Assembly (NCBI RefSeq): GCF_003287735.1
Contig: NZ_NSCM01000037.1
Location: forward strand, 1 to 50,399
Reading direction: 5' to 3'
From: Photorhabdus bodei
GTDB lineage: Bacteria; Pseudomonadota; Gammaproteobacteria; Enterobacterales; Enterobacteriaceae
Length of the DNA: 50,399 nt
The notes under the pieces are model-generated. The model had not been told where the DNA came from. It worked only from the letters and a program-made list of their open reading frames with translations, and did no database searches. Of this stretch, positions 17,045-25,017 are shown one piece after another; the stretch's first letter is position 1; each line of letters starts with the position of its first letter. Made by a program: the position numbers and the translations under genes.

Positions 17045-17813
17045 CTTGCCACGAATAGAGCAACAAGGTTCCGGAAAGCCCGTATCGGCAATTGTGCCAC
17101 AACCTGTGGCACAATTGCCGTGGGGTCACAACATTCTGCTGATTGAGAGGATAAAACCGAGCGATTCTGGTATGCAGAACAGACCCAGATACATAGAGCC
17201 GAGACTCCCTGCTTCATATCATCAAAAGCAATGCCTATGCCCGGCAGGGCTCGGCTGTCAGCAACTTCAAGAACCGGTTACCCGTATCTTAATCGGAGCT
17301 GGTACAGCAGCCCCTGAAAGATCCCTATGTTTTTGATTTCCTCACCCTATCAGAACCCTTTAAAGAATGTGAGCTGGAAACGGAGCTTCTCAAACACCTT
17401 GAAAAATTCCTACTCGAACTCGGCAAGGGCTTTGCTTTTATGGGGCGATAATATCGTATTACCGTAAGCGAACAAGATTATTACATTGACCTGCTTTTTT
17501 ATTATCTGACTTTGAGGGCTTTTGTTGTGATCGCGCTGAAACGAGGAGAGTTCAAGCCTGAACATGCCGGTAATATGAATTTCTATTGCTCGGTGGTCGA
17601 TGAGAAGCTACAACATTCCACTGAAGCCTACCATAGGTTTGATTTTATGCCAGACCAAAGACCAGATATTGGCCGAATATACCTTGCGCGGTATTCAAAA
17701 GCCAATTGACGTTTCGGATTACGAGTTAACCTGTACATTGCCAGGGGACTTAAAATCCAGCTTACCAAGCATCGAGGATGCAGGAAGCAGAACTCAGTCA
17801 TTATGGGGAGTAA
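17045..17813 (+). pseudogene. yhcG: YhcG/DUF1016 (PDDEXK nuclease) family gene, decayed
   Basis: Pieces in three frames together form a DUF1016 protein: IVPQPVAQLPWGHNILLIER at 17090, IIKSNAYARQGSAVSNFKNR near 17230, LKDPYVFDFLTLSEPFKECELETELL (17308-17385) followed by KFLLELGKGFAF, then DYYIDLLFYYLTLRAFVVIALKRGEFKPEHAG (the nuclease core with ALK), and IGLILCQTK. The end is LPSIEEMQEAELSHYGE if one small deletion is restored. At least four frameshifts or stops disrupt it, and the N-terminal third is absent. Intact relatives are predicted nucleases associated with restriction or conflict systems. Confidence 0.8.
17087..17119. repeat. 15-bp perfect inverted repeat inside the yhcG remnant
   Basis: ggcaattgtgccaca (17087-17101) and tgtggcacaattgcc (17105-17119) are perfect reverse complements around acc. 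The sequence encodes the family-conserved IVPQPVAQLP stretch, so the symmetry is partly coding coincidence, but 15 exact pairs is unusual. Confidence 0.75.
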
Positions 17814-17845
17814 CCAATATACTGCTGAGGAAATGTTATAGCCGT

Positions 17846-17865
17846 TGGCCTCATATTAGAGGCCA
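17846..17865. terminator. Bidirectional terminator-like hairpin
   Basis: tggcctc (17846-17852) pairs with gaggcca (17859-17865) around atatta. It lies between the convergent ends of the yhcG remnant (17813) and the PP2C-like gene (17881) and could end both transcripts. T-tracts are short. Confidence 0.5.
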
Positions 17866-17880
17866 TCTTTCTGCAATATG

Positions 17881-18549
17881 TTACCTATCGCGCAGAAAGG
17901 CTGTAGAAAGGTTATCATGCAACTTGTGACTTTTAGACAATACCTCACAAAAAGCGTGTTCAATTGCCTCTTCTGAATCTAACAGATAGAGTGCCTTATC
18001 ATCGTACTGACACCAGAACCCATCTGTACACATAATTATTACCTCGCCAGGAATACGTCTGTCGATCTTATAGCAGAAATGATGAGTACTGTCTTTTGAC
18101 ACAAATTGCGTGACGCGGTTTCTCAGCGGATGCGTTCTTAATGTCTCAGCAGGGGATTTTCCCCGTTCAACACACCGTTGGGCCAGCGTATGATCAACAG
18201 TACGCTTCTGCATTGAAGGCCAGTAAATGCGAGTATCACCAAGCGACATATAGCGATAATACTCTTGATCGGAAACGATAATGGCAATACTTGCCTTACC
18301 AGGATAACCGTCACGCGCATTGAGAATGCGGTTGATTTCATAGCAGATGCTATCACTGTCCAGTCGGGCATACTGAATAGTTGCAAACTGCTCACCAAGA
18401 TAGTCAACATAATGAGGGAAACTTCCGCAATAACTGAAACCGTCTATCATGATTGATACTGAATGTGTGTCAGTACGGAAATGAAAGAAACGATCCAGTT
18501 GTTCTCTCCTATTCCCTTTGTTGCTCAGTGCTAAACACTTAGTCAGCAT
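17881..18549 (-). CDS. PP2C-like protein phosphatase, third gene of the AbiE-type operon
   Basis: 222 residues from the ATG at 18549, chosen because AGGA lies eight bases upstream; it overlaps the AbiEii-like stop by 7 bp. PP2C motifs appear in order: SNKGNRREQLDRFF (about 9-22), IMIDGF (33-38, metal-binding Asp), MSLGDTRIYW (about 100-109), VIIMCTDGFW (about 167-176) and HDNLS (about 209-213). The usual DGHGG is replaced by DGFSYCG. It is shorter than typical 240-260-residue bacterial PP2Cs, and no partner kinase is visible nearby. Coupling to a type IV TA pair suggests phosphorylation-dependent control of the toxin or of a shared target; that is inference. Confidence 0.8.
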   Translation of the reverse strand: MLTKCLALSNKGNRREQLDRFFHFRTDTHSVSIMIDGFSYCGSFPHYVDYLGEQFATIQYARLDSDSICYEINRILNARDGYPGKASIAIIVSDQEYYRYMSLGDTRIYWPSMQKRTVDHTLAQRCVERGKSPAETLRTHPLRNRVTQFVSKDSTHHFCYKIDRRIPGEVIIMCTDGFWCQYDDKALYLLDSEEAIEHAFCEVLSKSHKLHDNLSTAFLRDR

Positions 18550-19427
18550 ATCTCCCATCCTGTGGTATGCTTCCAAGGTAACGCACGATAAAATAGCCTG
18601 ATCCGCTCATAGGCCGTGTCGAAGTCTGGCAACATCCCTTCGATCTCAGCAGTCAACGTTTGATACTCACGCTCGGAATGTTGTTTGATATCTGCACGAT
18701 CTAATGTTGCAGGGTTCACGACGCCTGGTTCAAGGCGACCGACCGATTTGTACAGTAATGAAGTTAATATCGACAACATTTCAACTTCGTCAAGTTCAAC
18801 GTTGTTAAATAAATAGTTCAAATCATAAATGTCTTGTCGGCGAGAGCGGTTGCGCGGTACTTGTTGGATGATAGAACGGATTTTTTCTGCAATAAGGTCG
18901 GTAAGGCTGTAGGCACAGATTTCATTCTCATCCGTCAAGGTGATGTGATCAACATGCAAACTGTCTTCATTCAGGCTGTAATCAATCTTAATCGTGTTAG
19001 GACACTGTTTTTCACGTAGCCGTTTCATTTCCCCGCGACTTGTGTTTCTGGCGTATCCAATTTTTAAGTTGAACGAGGGGAACGTAGCTTTCTCATATTG
19101 GTTTTTGGGTTGAATCACAACGGTTTGAACCGCACAGGTGACCTGATAGGGAAGCTCTCCGGAAACGATAAGCAGTGATTCATTGAGCTCTGCGAGAAAC
19201 TCTTCCTGGTCAATATCAGCCAACTTCATTGCCGTAGAAAAATCAATATCCTCAGTAAAACGGCTACTTTGATAACGGATCCCTAGTAGCAACCCACCTT
19301 TCATGATCATCTTGGGTTTAAGATAGTCGCTGGACGCAATGGCCTGAAGAACGATATGGACTGCCTGTCGAAAAGTGATCCTATCCTTCGGTGCTTCTGC
19401 AACCCACTGCTCAATTGAGTATTCCAT
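18543..19427 (-). CDS. abiEii: AbiEii/AbiGii-family nucleotidyltransferase toxin
   Basis: 294 residues from the ATG at 19427. The frame is open 40 codons further up, but that would overlap abiEi by about 100 bp. The minimal nucleotidyltransferase signature is MKGGLLLGIRYQSSRFTEDI (about 39-58), with the DID acidic pair immediately after, then the helical AbiEii body with LTDLIAEKIRSIIQQVPRNRSRRQDIYDL (about 180-208). Members act as toxins of type IV TA and abortive-infection systems; the related MenT enzymes add nucleotides to tRNA ends. It follows abiEi by 17 bp and overlaps the PP2C-like gene. Intact. Confidence 0.87.
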   Translation of the reverse strand: MEYSIEQWVAEAPKDRITFRQAVHIVLQAIASSDYLKPKMIMKGGLLLGIRYQSSRFTEDIDFSTAMKLADIDQEEFLAELNESLLIVSGELPYQVTCAVQTVVIQPKNQYEKATFPSFNLKIGYARNTSRGEMKRLREKQCPNTIKIDYSLNEDSLHVDHITLTDENEICAYSLTDLIAEKIRSIIQQVPRNRSRRQDIYDLNYLFNNVELDEVEMLSILTSLLYKSVGRLEPGVVNPATLDRADIKQHSEREYQTLTAEIEGMLPDFDTAYERIRLFYRALPWKHTTGWEIC

Positions 19428-19444
19428 ATGCCACTTTTTCTGTT

Positions 19445-20341
19445 CTAAAGATTGAGAGATATGCACCAGACTTCTGAGTACACCTCTTTGTACGGCTGCG
19501 AGGCCACTAATTTCCGGCTTCCACCACGTTGAACCGACCGCTTCCAAGTGTCTATCGTTCGGTGTTTAAGGTGACAAACGTCTTCCAGAATATAGCCCGC
19601 TCTGGCTTTATCAATGGAGTTTCCATCCTTCTCAACGGTTTTTACAATTAAAGGCAGATATTCTTTTGCATACTCTTCAAACACCTCCATCACATGCATA
19701 AAACCGCCACACATTTCAGGCTTTTTGAGCATATCAAGAAAGGTCTCACCAATATTAGTCACCCTTATCCCCCCTGAACCATAGAGCTCTCGCTTCATCA
19801 CGAAGTTTTTCTTATTATGAATGAGCAACTCCTTGCCATCGATCTTCCCTACGGATGACACTTTCTTCGGCAGCAAAGGATGAATATCACTGATACCTGG
19901 AAACTCTTGAGCGAGTTGTTCATTCAGCAATTTTTTGGCCTGTGCTTGAGAAGATTGGACTAAATGCACGATATGAGGAATACGATCCGTTATGCCATGC
20001 CATTCCATTGCCGTCAAATAGGCCAAATAGGAGTAAGGAGTGATACTACAGGCAATCTGCTGTGCGCTCGCCTGATCCTTGTTACTGATTTGGTAAACCA
20101 CGCCCTCAATCACAGGAGAAAGAATTCCTTGAGTCTTTAAGTCACTCAGTGTGATATCCAGGACTCTGCTATCCGGCTCTGGAGCTGATATCTTCCCAAT
20201 CCGTACACCCTCAAATGATTTATCACGGTATAAGGTGTAGATAAACCTGTTGAACTCATGTAATCCGATCGCTGGGTTATCATACTTGTTGAGTAATGTT
20301 CGCCGCAGAGCTTCCCGGAGAGGAATAGTTTCATTCATCAT
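19445..20341 (-). CDS. abiEi: AbiEi-family antitoxin / transcriptional regulator
   Basis: 298 residues from ATG 20341 (another ATG follows immediately). The N-terminal half carries a winged-helix-like region ending DITLSDLKTQGILSPVIEGVVYQ, followed by SYLAYLTAMEWHGITDRIP, the hallmark of the AbiEi antitoxin C-terminal domain. The far C-terminus holds more charged and aromatic residues. AbiEi proteins both neutralise AbiEii and repress their own promoter by binding inverted repeats. A near-consensus promoter embedded in a perfect palindrome lies just upstream of this start. First gene of the three-gene operon. Confidence 0.85.
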   Translation of the reverse strand: MMNETIPLREALRRTLLNKYDNPAIGLHEFNRFIYTLYRDKSFEGVRIGKISAPEPDSRVLDITLSDLKTQGILSPVIEGVVYQISNKDQASAQQIACSITPYSYLAYLTAMEWHGITDRIPHIVHLVQSSQAQAKKLLNEQLAQEFPGISDIHPLLPKKVSSVGKIDGKELLIHNKKNFVMKRELYGSGGIRVTNIGETFLDMLKKPEMCGGFMHVMEVFEEYAKEYLPLIVKTVEKDGNSIDKARAGYILEDVCHLKHRTIDTWKRSVQRGGSRKLVASQPYKEVYSEVWCISLNL

Positions 20342-20347
20342 GTAATT

Positions 20348-20386
20348 CTACCTATGTATAAGTCCTAAGGACTTATACATAGGTAG
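20348..20386. repeat. 39-bp perfect palindrome over abiEi promoter and RBS
   Basis: ctacctatgtataagtcct (20348-20366) and its exact reverse complement aggacttatacataggtag (20368-20386) flank one central base. On the minus strand it contains the -10 hexamer TATAAG, the predicted start of transcription and the AGGTAG ribosome site of abiEi. That is the expected position of an autorepression operator. Confidence 0.92.
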
Positions 20387-20400
20387 GCGTAAAAAGTCAA
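20372..20400 (-). promoter_or_regulatory. Predicted sigma-70 promoter of the abiEi-abiEii-PP2C operon
   Basis: On the minus strand TTGACT (20400-20395), a 17-bp spacer and TATAAG (20377-20372) form a near-consensus promoter 30-60 bp upstream of the abiEi ATG. The -10 lies inside the palindrome arm, so occupancy of the palindrome would exclude RNA polymerase. Confidence 0.65.
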
Positions 20401-20459
20401 ATAGTTATTTTCCTTGATGCTCATCTAATTTCATGAAATTATGGATAATATTAAATATC

Positions 20460-20487
20460 TTGACAAATAAGTTTGTATTTATACAAT
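20460..20487 (+). promoter_or_regulatory. Predicted divergent promoter entering the second palindrome
   Basis: On the plus strand TTGACA (20460-20465), a 16-bp spacer and TACAAT (20482-20487) match consensus at 11 of 12 positions. The -10 lies in the left arm of the second palindrome, mirroring the abiEi promoter's arrangement. Only a 30-codon ORF lies downstream. Confidence 0.5.
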
Positions 20488-20517
20488 GACGTCCTAAGGA
20501 CGTCATTGTATAAATAC
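20475..20517. repeat. 43-bp perfect palindrome, second copy with the same core
   Basis: gtatttatacaatgacgtcct (20475-20495) and aggacgtcattgtataaatac (20497-20517) are exact reverse complements around one base. The core GTCCTAAGGAC is identical to that of the first palindrome centred 129 bp away, while the outer arms differ. This points to one dimeric protein recognising the core at both sites. Confidence 0.92.
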
Positions 20518-20523
20518 TAATAT

Positions 20524-20975
20524 GCTATTTTTAATACTGTCGGGTTGTCAATGCTAGCCCGCAGAACGGAGCAACAGTAAATCCTTAAACCACTTACTAG
20601 CAAATATTTGCTTGGATAAAGAAGAAAATTATGGAAGGTAAATTACAATCTCTTTTCCTACGCCTGAAAAATAAGAACAGATGGAACATAACGTGGAGAG
20701 ATCATATTCAATCTACCATCTGACTAATCGTGCAGACTTGATTGATATATCTTACTCATTCTTATTAGTCATTGAATAATTTATTCTAAAAACAATTCCA
20801 ACTCCCTTTTAAAAGTTCGTCAATCTAATGTAAGTCCACTAGATAGAAATGCTAAATTTACGCACCAGATCATCTTAGTCATTAAGCTCATTGAAAATCT
20901 CATAGTCGAGTACACTGATTTTCCAAACCAAATCCTATGGGAATACCCAAAAATCCACATCATACCGCTTTTACC
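20524..20975. other. Intergenic stretch upstream of the proximal transfer block
   Basis: About 450 bp between the palindromes and the TIGR03747 stop. The only coding candidate is a plus-strand ORF at 20631-20723 (30 residues, Lys/Arg/Trp-rich, begins MEGKLQSLFLRLKNKNRW), downstream of the divergent promoter but with a weak ribosome site. No RNA gene or repeat was recognised. Confidence 0.4.
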
Positions 20976-21728
20976 TCAAAGATATTTCTTAAAAGTACTC
21001 ATCATCACGGTAATAGCAAGCCCTAATAGGAGAGCTGCGGGTAACAATAATAAATTGGGATACACAGCCGATGGCCAAGAGAGATATAACAGACAGGGTA
21101 CACAAAACGCCGGTTTCACAAACCGTTTGGCATGATGATAAACAAAACTCGACTCATAAGCGGCTCCATAACGCCGTAGGTCACGTCGGCTTAGTCCTTC
21201 AACTACAGCAACGCCTATAACCATCACAAACAATGGCAAAAACAACACTAGAATAGTGAGCCGGATAATAAAGGTTACGGTCACATATACCGTTGCCAAC
21301 AGGTACTTCCGCAAACTTTCCGCCAGCCATACACTCCAATCGCTCAACTCTCTCACCATTTCATAATGGCTCCGAGCTTGTACTGTATACTGTTGATTAA
21401 TCCAGTCCAGTGTACCACTGTCTACAAGCACCCACTGATAACCCCATTTTAACCCGATATTGAGCGTAGTAGCAGGCTCTGATAACAGTAAGCTGCGGGT
21501 AAATTCTTTAGACAACCAACCGCTTTCCGTGATCATAACTTGTTGGCTGTGTCTCTCTCCCTGTTCCGGCCAGAAAAAGGCGATCCCAAAATATTCAATC
21601 ACCAGACTGAAAAACAACGAAGCCAGCAACAAGCCAATAAACATCCACGGAAAATCCCACAAAACCGTTTTTAATGGTCCTGACTTTTTCGATGGTGTCT
21701 GCGGCGACTCAGTTTTCGCTTGTGCCAT
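20976..21728 (-). CDS. ICE membrane protein PFL_4697 family (TIGR03747, DUF4400)
   Basis: 250 residues from the ATG at 21728, which gives a 20-bp overlap with traD (nine upstream codons are open but unnecessary). It has a membrane helix near 30-52, a periplasmic loop with FFWPEQGERHS and WGYQWVLVD, then three more hydrophobic segments (about 145-170, 210-228 and 225-245) with the conserved EGLSRRDLRRYGAAYESSFVYHHAKR motif between them. It is typical of DUF4400 next to the coupling protein. A role in linking TraD to the channel is plausible but unproven. Confidence 0.88.
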   Translation of the reverse strand: MAQAKTESPQTPSKKSGPLKTVLWDFPWMFIGLLLASLFFSLVIEYFGIAFFWPEQGERHSQQVMITESGWLSKEFTRSLLLSEPATTLNIGLKWGYQWVLVDSGTLDWINQQYTVQARSHYEMVRELSDWSVWLAESLRKYLLATVYVTVTFIIRLTILVLFLPLFVMVIGVAVVEGLSRRDLRRYGAAYESSFVYHHAKRFVKPAFCVPCLLYLSWPSAVYPNLLLLPAALLLGLAITVMMSTFKKYL

Positions 21729-23871
21729 TATCTGCCATCTCCATATCAGAGTCATCAGTCAACACAGCAGTTTTTAACACCGCATTCAGGTCAACCTGTC
21801 TGTCATCTGGCATTGCGCTACCCGACCACCAGGATTCACTGGTACGGTAATGTTTACGCATATCATCAGCGATTTTTTGCAAACTTTCCGGCATCAGGTC
21901 ATCATCATCGGCTGCCGGCAACGGCATCCGGATCTTCCATAATCGTCCCCCTTCAAGCAGAGCAAATGCCTGACCTTTCGGCAGATTAATCACCTCAGCG
22001 GGGGTAATTAACGGCGTTCTGATCGTGCTAACCCGGTCCTGAGTATTAGAGGTAAAGTGACTGCCCTGCTCCGGACTGGAGATATCGGTAATCCCGGAGA
22101 CCAAAGTTTTAGTGTACACTTCCACCTCTGGCAACTGGCGGGTTAGCAGCTCGGCGGTGTTATTTTCCCTGACCCGCAGCATAACCAGGGTATTAAAATT
22201 TCCTGTTACCTGTGCTGCTTTAGCACTGCTGCCAATGCGGGCCTCAATATCAGACAAGGTCTGGGTGTAAGCGGTTACCTCAATCCCTGCGCCACCCCCT
22301 TTGTTTATCAGCGGAATAAACTCATCCCCCATCAGTTCATTGAATTCATCACAATGTAAGCTAATGGGGAGTTTTCTCGTTTTACCTTCTGGCAAGCCAT
22401 CATCCAGACCAAATTTGTAGATATGACCAGCAACGGAAACCAAGTCTGCGAACATGGAATTGCCTACTGCCGAAGCCACTTCTGCATCCGATAAAGCGTC
22501 CAGCCCCACATAGACGATACCTTTCTTACGTATCACCTGCTGCCAGTCAAAGATGGGACGCTGATCGTTCATATCCGTGTAATCCGGTGCCAGCAGTGCA
22601 GCTGTTTTCCCTGTCGTCAGCTTTTCCAGTAACGGCAACAGGGATGCCACAATTTTATCAAAATAGGTGCGATCGTAGCGAACCGCACTGCGCAGCCCAT
22701 CTAAAATTGGATCGTAGAGTTCTTTCCCCGCTTCCGAACTTAATGCCATTTCAATCGCCCAAATTTTTACCGCATTCGCCTGCCCCTGCATATTGCGTGG
22801 CAAATCGTCTTCCGTCAGCAAACCCAGGCTTTTTTTCACCTGCTCCCATAACACAGGCAGGCGTTGCCTGATAATTTTTTCAGCATAAGTTTCATACAGT
22901 TCTCCAATGTTGGTGACATAGCGTAATATCAGGGTGTAATCCGGCCGCTGTCCCAGAGCCACCAAGGCGCGGGTAACGATATTGACAAAACGCCAGGCAA
23001 ATTCACGAAAAGCGGCACTATTACCTGCTCCACTCAATTGCCCTGCCACACGGGAAGCCACTTCTGAAACCCGACCAAAACGTCCAACAGCATTGTAGCG
23101 AGCACTAATATCCGGCCAGCCCAGATGAAACACATGGAATTCATCTTCCCGCCCGGCACGATGCGCTTCCGCCCACATGCGTTTGAGCAGGTCTGCATCC
23201 CCTTTCGGATCAAACACAATCGTGATATTACCCCGCCGGATATCCTGTGTGATAAGCAACTCTGCCAGCCGGGTCTTACCAACACGGGTTGTGCCAAGTA
23301 CTAACATGTGCCCGACCCGCTCACGCAAATCCATTGACACATTGACTTCATCCGGTTCAATACCATGCAATGCCGGATTGCCCCCAACCGGCGGCAATGG
23401 CCTCAACGGGTTCCATGGAGAATCACGTTGTGTCAGACGGAACAGAGCAGGTAACTGATACTCAAACCGCCGCTCAAATGACCGCGCCAACTGATAATAC
23501 CGGGGAGGTTGAACATAACGTTCGACTTCCGGGCGCAGGGTATCCAGCAAACGTTGCGTATGTTTTTGTTGCCAAAGAAACCCTTTCCCCAGAAACAATC
23601 TCTGATGACTGACTGGCACCTGATGACTGGCCATCACATAACGGGGCAATCGCCGGATATGACGCCGGTAACGCAGGACCCGCAGCCCTTGCCGAAACCG
23701 GATACCGGACAACACCCCAAAACCCACCGCTGTGACATCACTAACCGACGGTGACAGCGCCACAGCCCAGGGGGCTGAGAGACAAATCCCCGCGGCTACC
23801 GCTGCAACCACAGCCGTATTCAGTTCTACCGCCGGACGCAACAGGGTTTCAATCACATAGCGATCACTCAT
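21709..23871 (-). CDS. traD: Conjugative coupling factor TraD (TIGR03754, TOL/PFL type)
   Basis: 720 residues from the ATG at 23871 (a TTG one codon upstream also fits the frame), sharing bases with the upstream stop as TGATG. An N-terminal membrane pair lies at about 15-50. Walker A LGTTRVGKTRLAELL is near residue 195 and a Walker B-like LHCDEFNELMGDEFIP near 509, followed by a TQTLSD motif. The T4CP brings the relaxosome to the T4SS channel and pumps DNA. The frame is intact, supporting past mobility of the element. Confidence 0.93.
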   Translation of the reverse strand: MSDRYVIETLLRPAVELNTAVVAAVAAGICLSAPWAVALSPSVSDVTAVGFGVLSGIRFRQGLRVLRYRRHIRRLPRYVMASHQVPVSHQRLFLGKGFLWQQKHTQRLLDTLRPEVERYVQPPRYYQLARSFERRFEYQLPALFRLTQRDSPWNPLRPLPPVGGNPALHGIEPDEVNVSMDLRERVGHMLVLGTTRVGKTRLAELLITQDIRRGNITIVFDPKGDADLLKRMWAEAHRAGREDEFHVFHLGWPDISARYNAVGRFGRVSEVASRVAGQLSGAGNSAAFREFAWRFVNIVTRALVALGQRPDYTLILRYVTNIGELYETYAEKIIRQRLPVLWEQVKKSLGLLTEDDLPRNMQGQANAVKIWAIEMALSSEAGKELYDPILDGLRSAVRYDRTYFDKIVASLLPLLEKLTTGKTAALLAPDYTDMNDQRPIFDWQQVIRKKGIVYVGLDALSDAEVASAVGNSMFADLVSVAGHIYKFGLDDGLPEGKTRKLPISLHCDEFNELMGDEFIPLINKGGGAGIEVTAYTQTLSDIEARIGSSAKAAQVTGNFNTLVMLRVRENNTAELLTRQLPEVEVYTKTLVSGITDISSPEQGSHFTSNTQDRVSTIRTPLITPAEVINLPKGQAFALLEGGRLWKIRMPLPAADDDDLMPESLQKIADDMRKHYRTSESWWSGSAMPDDRQVDLNAVLKTAVLTDDSDMEMADNGTSEN

Positions 23872-24476
23872 CAATCACATGACCGTTGAAAATGTGAAGG
23901 GCACAGCCAGTCTCGTTTCCCTGCCAGCAAATCAAGCAGGCGCTGACCACTGATAAGCTGAATACGTGGATGCGATTTCAGTAATGTTCGGCTTGTCGGG
24001 CCGATGCGACCAGTATGAATAAAGAAGCCACCACATTGCTCTTTAATAAGCAATGTACCAAATGCCTGAATATGACGGGCTGCAATAAACTGGCTGTAAC
24101 GTTTGGCCTGAATCAGATAACGCTGCCTGGCGATAAACACCTGACCGTCCAAACCACCATCACCGCTATAGCGACAGTTGCGGATGACGGTCAGTCCCTG
24201 ACGCTCGAATGCCAACAACAATAACTCTTCAAAAACATACGGGTTGATTTTGCGTAAATATCTTAGGCGTTGTGCGTCTCCCGCTAATTGAGGTAACCGA
24301 ACCAGAATACGGGCAGCCTGTGCCTGGTAGTGACGATGACGCCATGACCGGGCTGATAATGAAGGCATGTTGAGCCACAACACCACAATCGTCAGCAACA
24401 GCCCCACCAGTAGCAGTAACCATGCTGGACAGCCCTGCTGCCACACGGTGTCTAATACCGGATGACGGGGCCACAT
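23871..24476 (-). CDS. Membrane-anchored Mrr-like restriction endonuclease-fold protein
   Basis: 201 residues from ATG 24476, overlapping the neighbours' stop and start on both sides. A membrane helix (about 17-36) is followed by a soluble domain with the Mrr-type PD-(D/E)xK core: Glu84 in FEELLLLAFERQG, YSGDGGLDGQVF with Asp110, and the LIQAKRYS motif (Gln123-x-Lys125). This family is a fixed member of the PFL-type transfer operon just before TraD. Catalytic residues look complete, so DNA cleavage or processing at the inner membrane during transfer is possible. Function is not established. Confidence 0.83.
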   Translation of the reverse strand: MWPRHPVLDTVWQQGCPAWLLLLVGLLLTIVVLWLNMPSLSARSWRHRHYQAQAARILVRLPQLAGDAQRLRYLRKINPYVFEELLLLAFERQGLTVIRNCRYSGDGGLDGQVFIARQRYLIQAKRYSQFIAARHIQAFGTLLIKEQCGGFFIHTGRIGPTSRTLLKSHPRIQLISGQRLLDLLAGKRDWLCPSHFQRSCD

Positions 24477-25012
24477 CAACGCACCTGCTGGGTTAAGCCA
24501 GTATCGGTAATCAACACTGGGTAATGCCGCAAGTTCAACCGCCGGACCAAATCACTGCCGGAAGCGGGTGCCAATACTAATCCCTCTGCAAGCTGACGCA
24601 GTTCATCCAGTTGTGTTTTATCCCGCACACTGACCAGCAACCCCACCGCCTGTTTTTTCCGAAGACCAACCAAATTTTTCTTCAACCACTGTTTTGACCG
24701 GGCATCATCCCCAATCATGAACAACGCCCCCATTCCCGGCAATTGCAACGGACGAGCGTCAACAGGTCCGGGAGACAATTCTGGTGTTTCCACCGGTAAC
24801 ATGCCCCCTTCAGTTAAATCTGGCGGGGTCACCTCCATATTTGAAGAAGTCGTCAGTTCATTGTCCTGAGCATTAATGACATCAAAATACGCTGACGTGG
24901 ATTGCCCACCTAAATCAGCCACAACCGTAAGTGCAGCCTGAGAACAAGGTGTCAATATCATCACCATTAAAAATAAACGGCAGCGATAACAGGTTAAGTT
25001 ATGGATTAACAT
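24476..25012 (-). CDS. ICE protein PFL_4695 family (TIGR03765)
   Basis: 178 residues: signal peptide (about 1-27, SQA-A), a Pro/Glu-rich linker with no predicted fold, then a C-terminal domain with GALFMIGDDARSKQWLKKNLVGLRKKQAVGLLVSV and RRLNLRHYPVLITDTGL. This matches the thioredoxin-like or TraF-like shape of the family, with no CxxC. The protein is periplasmic. It starts 5 bp after the transglycosylase stop. Confidence 0.85.
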   Translation of the reverse strand: MLIHNLTCYRCRLFLMVMILTPCSQAALTVVADLGGQSTSAYFDVINAQDNELTTSSNMEVTPPDLTEGGMLPVETPELSPGPVDARPLQLPGMGALFMIGDDARSKQWLKKNLVGLRKKQAVGLLVSVRDKTQLDELRQLAEGLVLAPASGSDLVRRLNLRHYPVLITDTGLTQQVR

Positions 25013-25017
25013 CTTCT

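Noticed and set aside
17512..17929. Two plus-strand ORFs that look like separate genes
   Set aside because: Both are fragments of the decayed yhcG/DUF1016 gene in different frames; the second also runs into the PP2C antisense.
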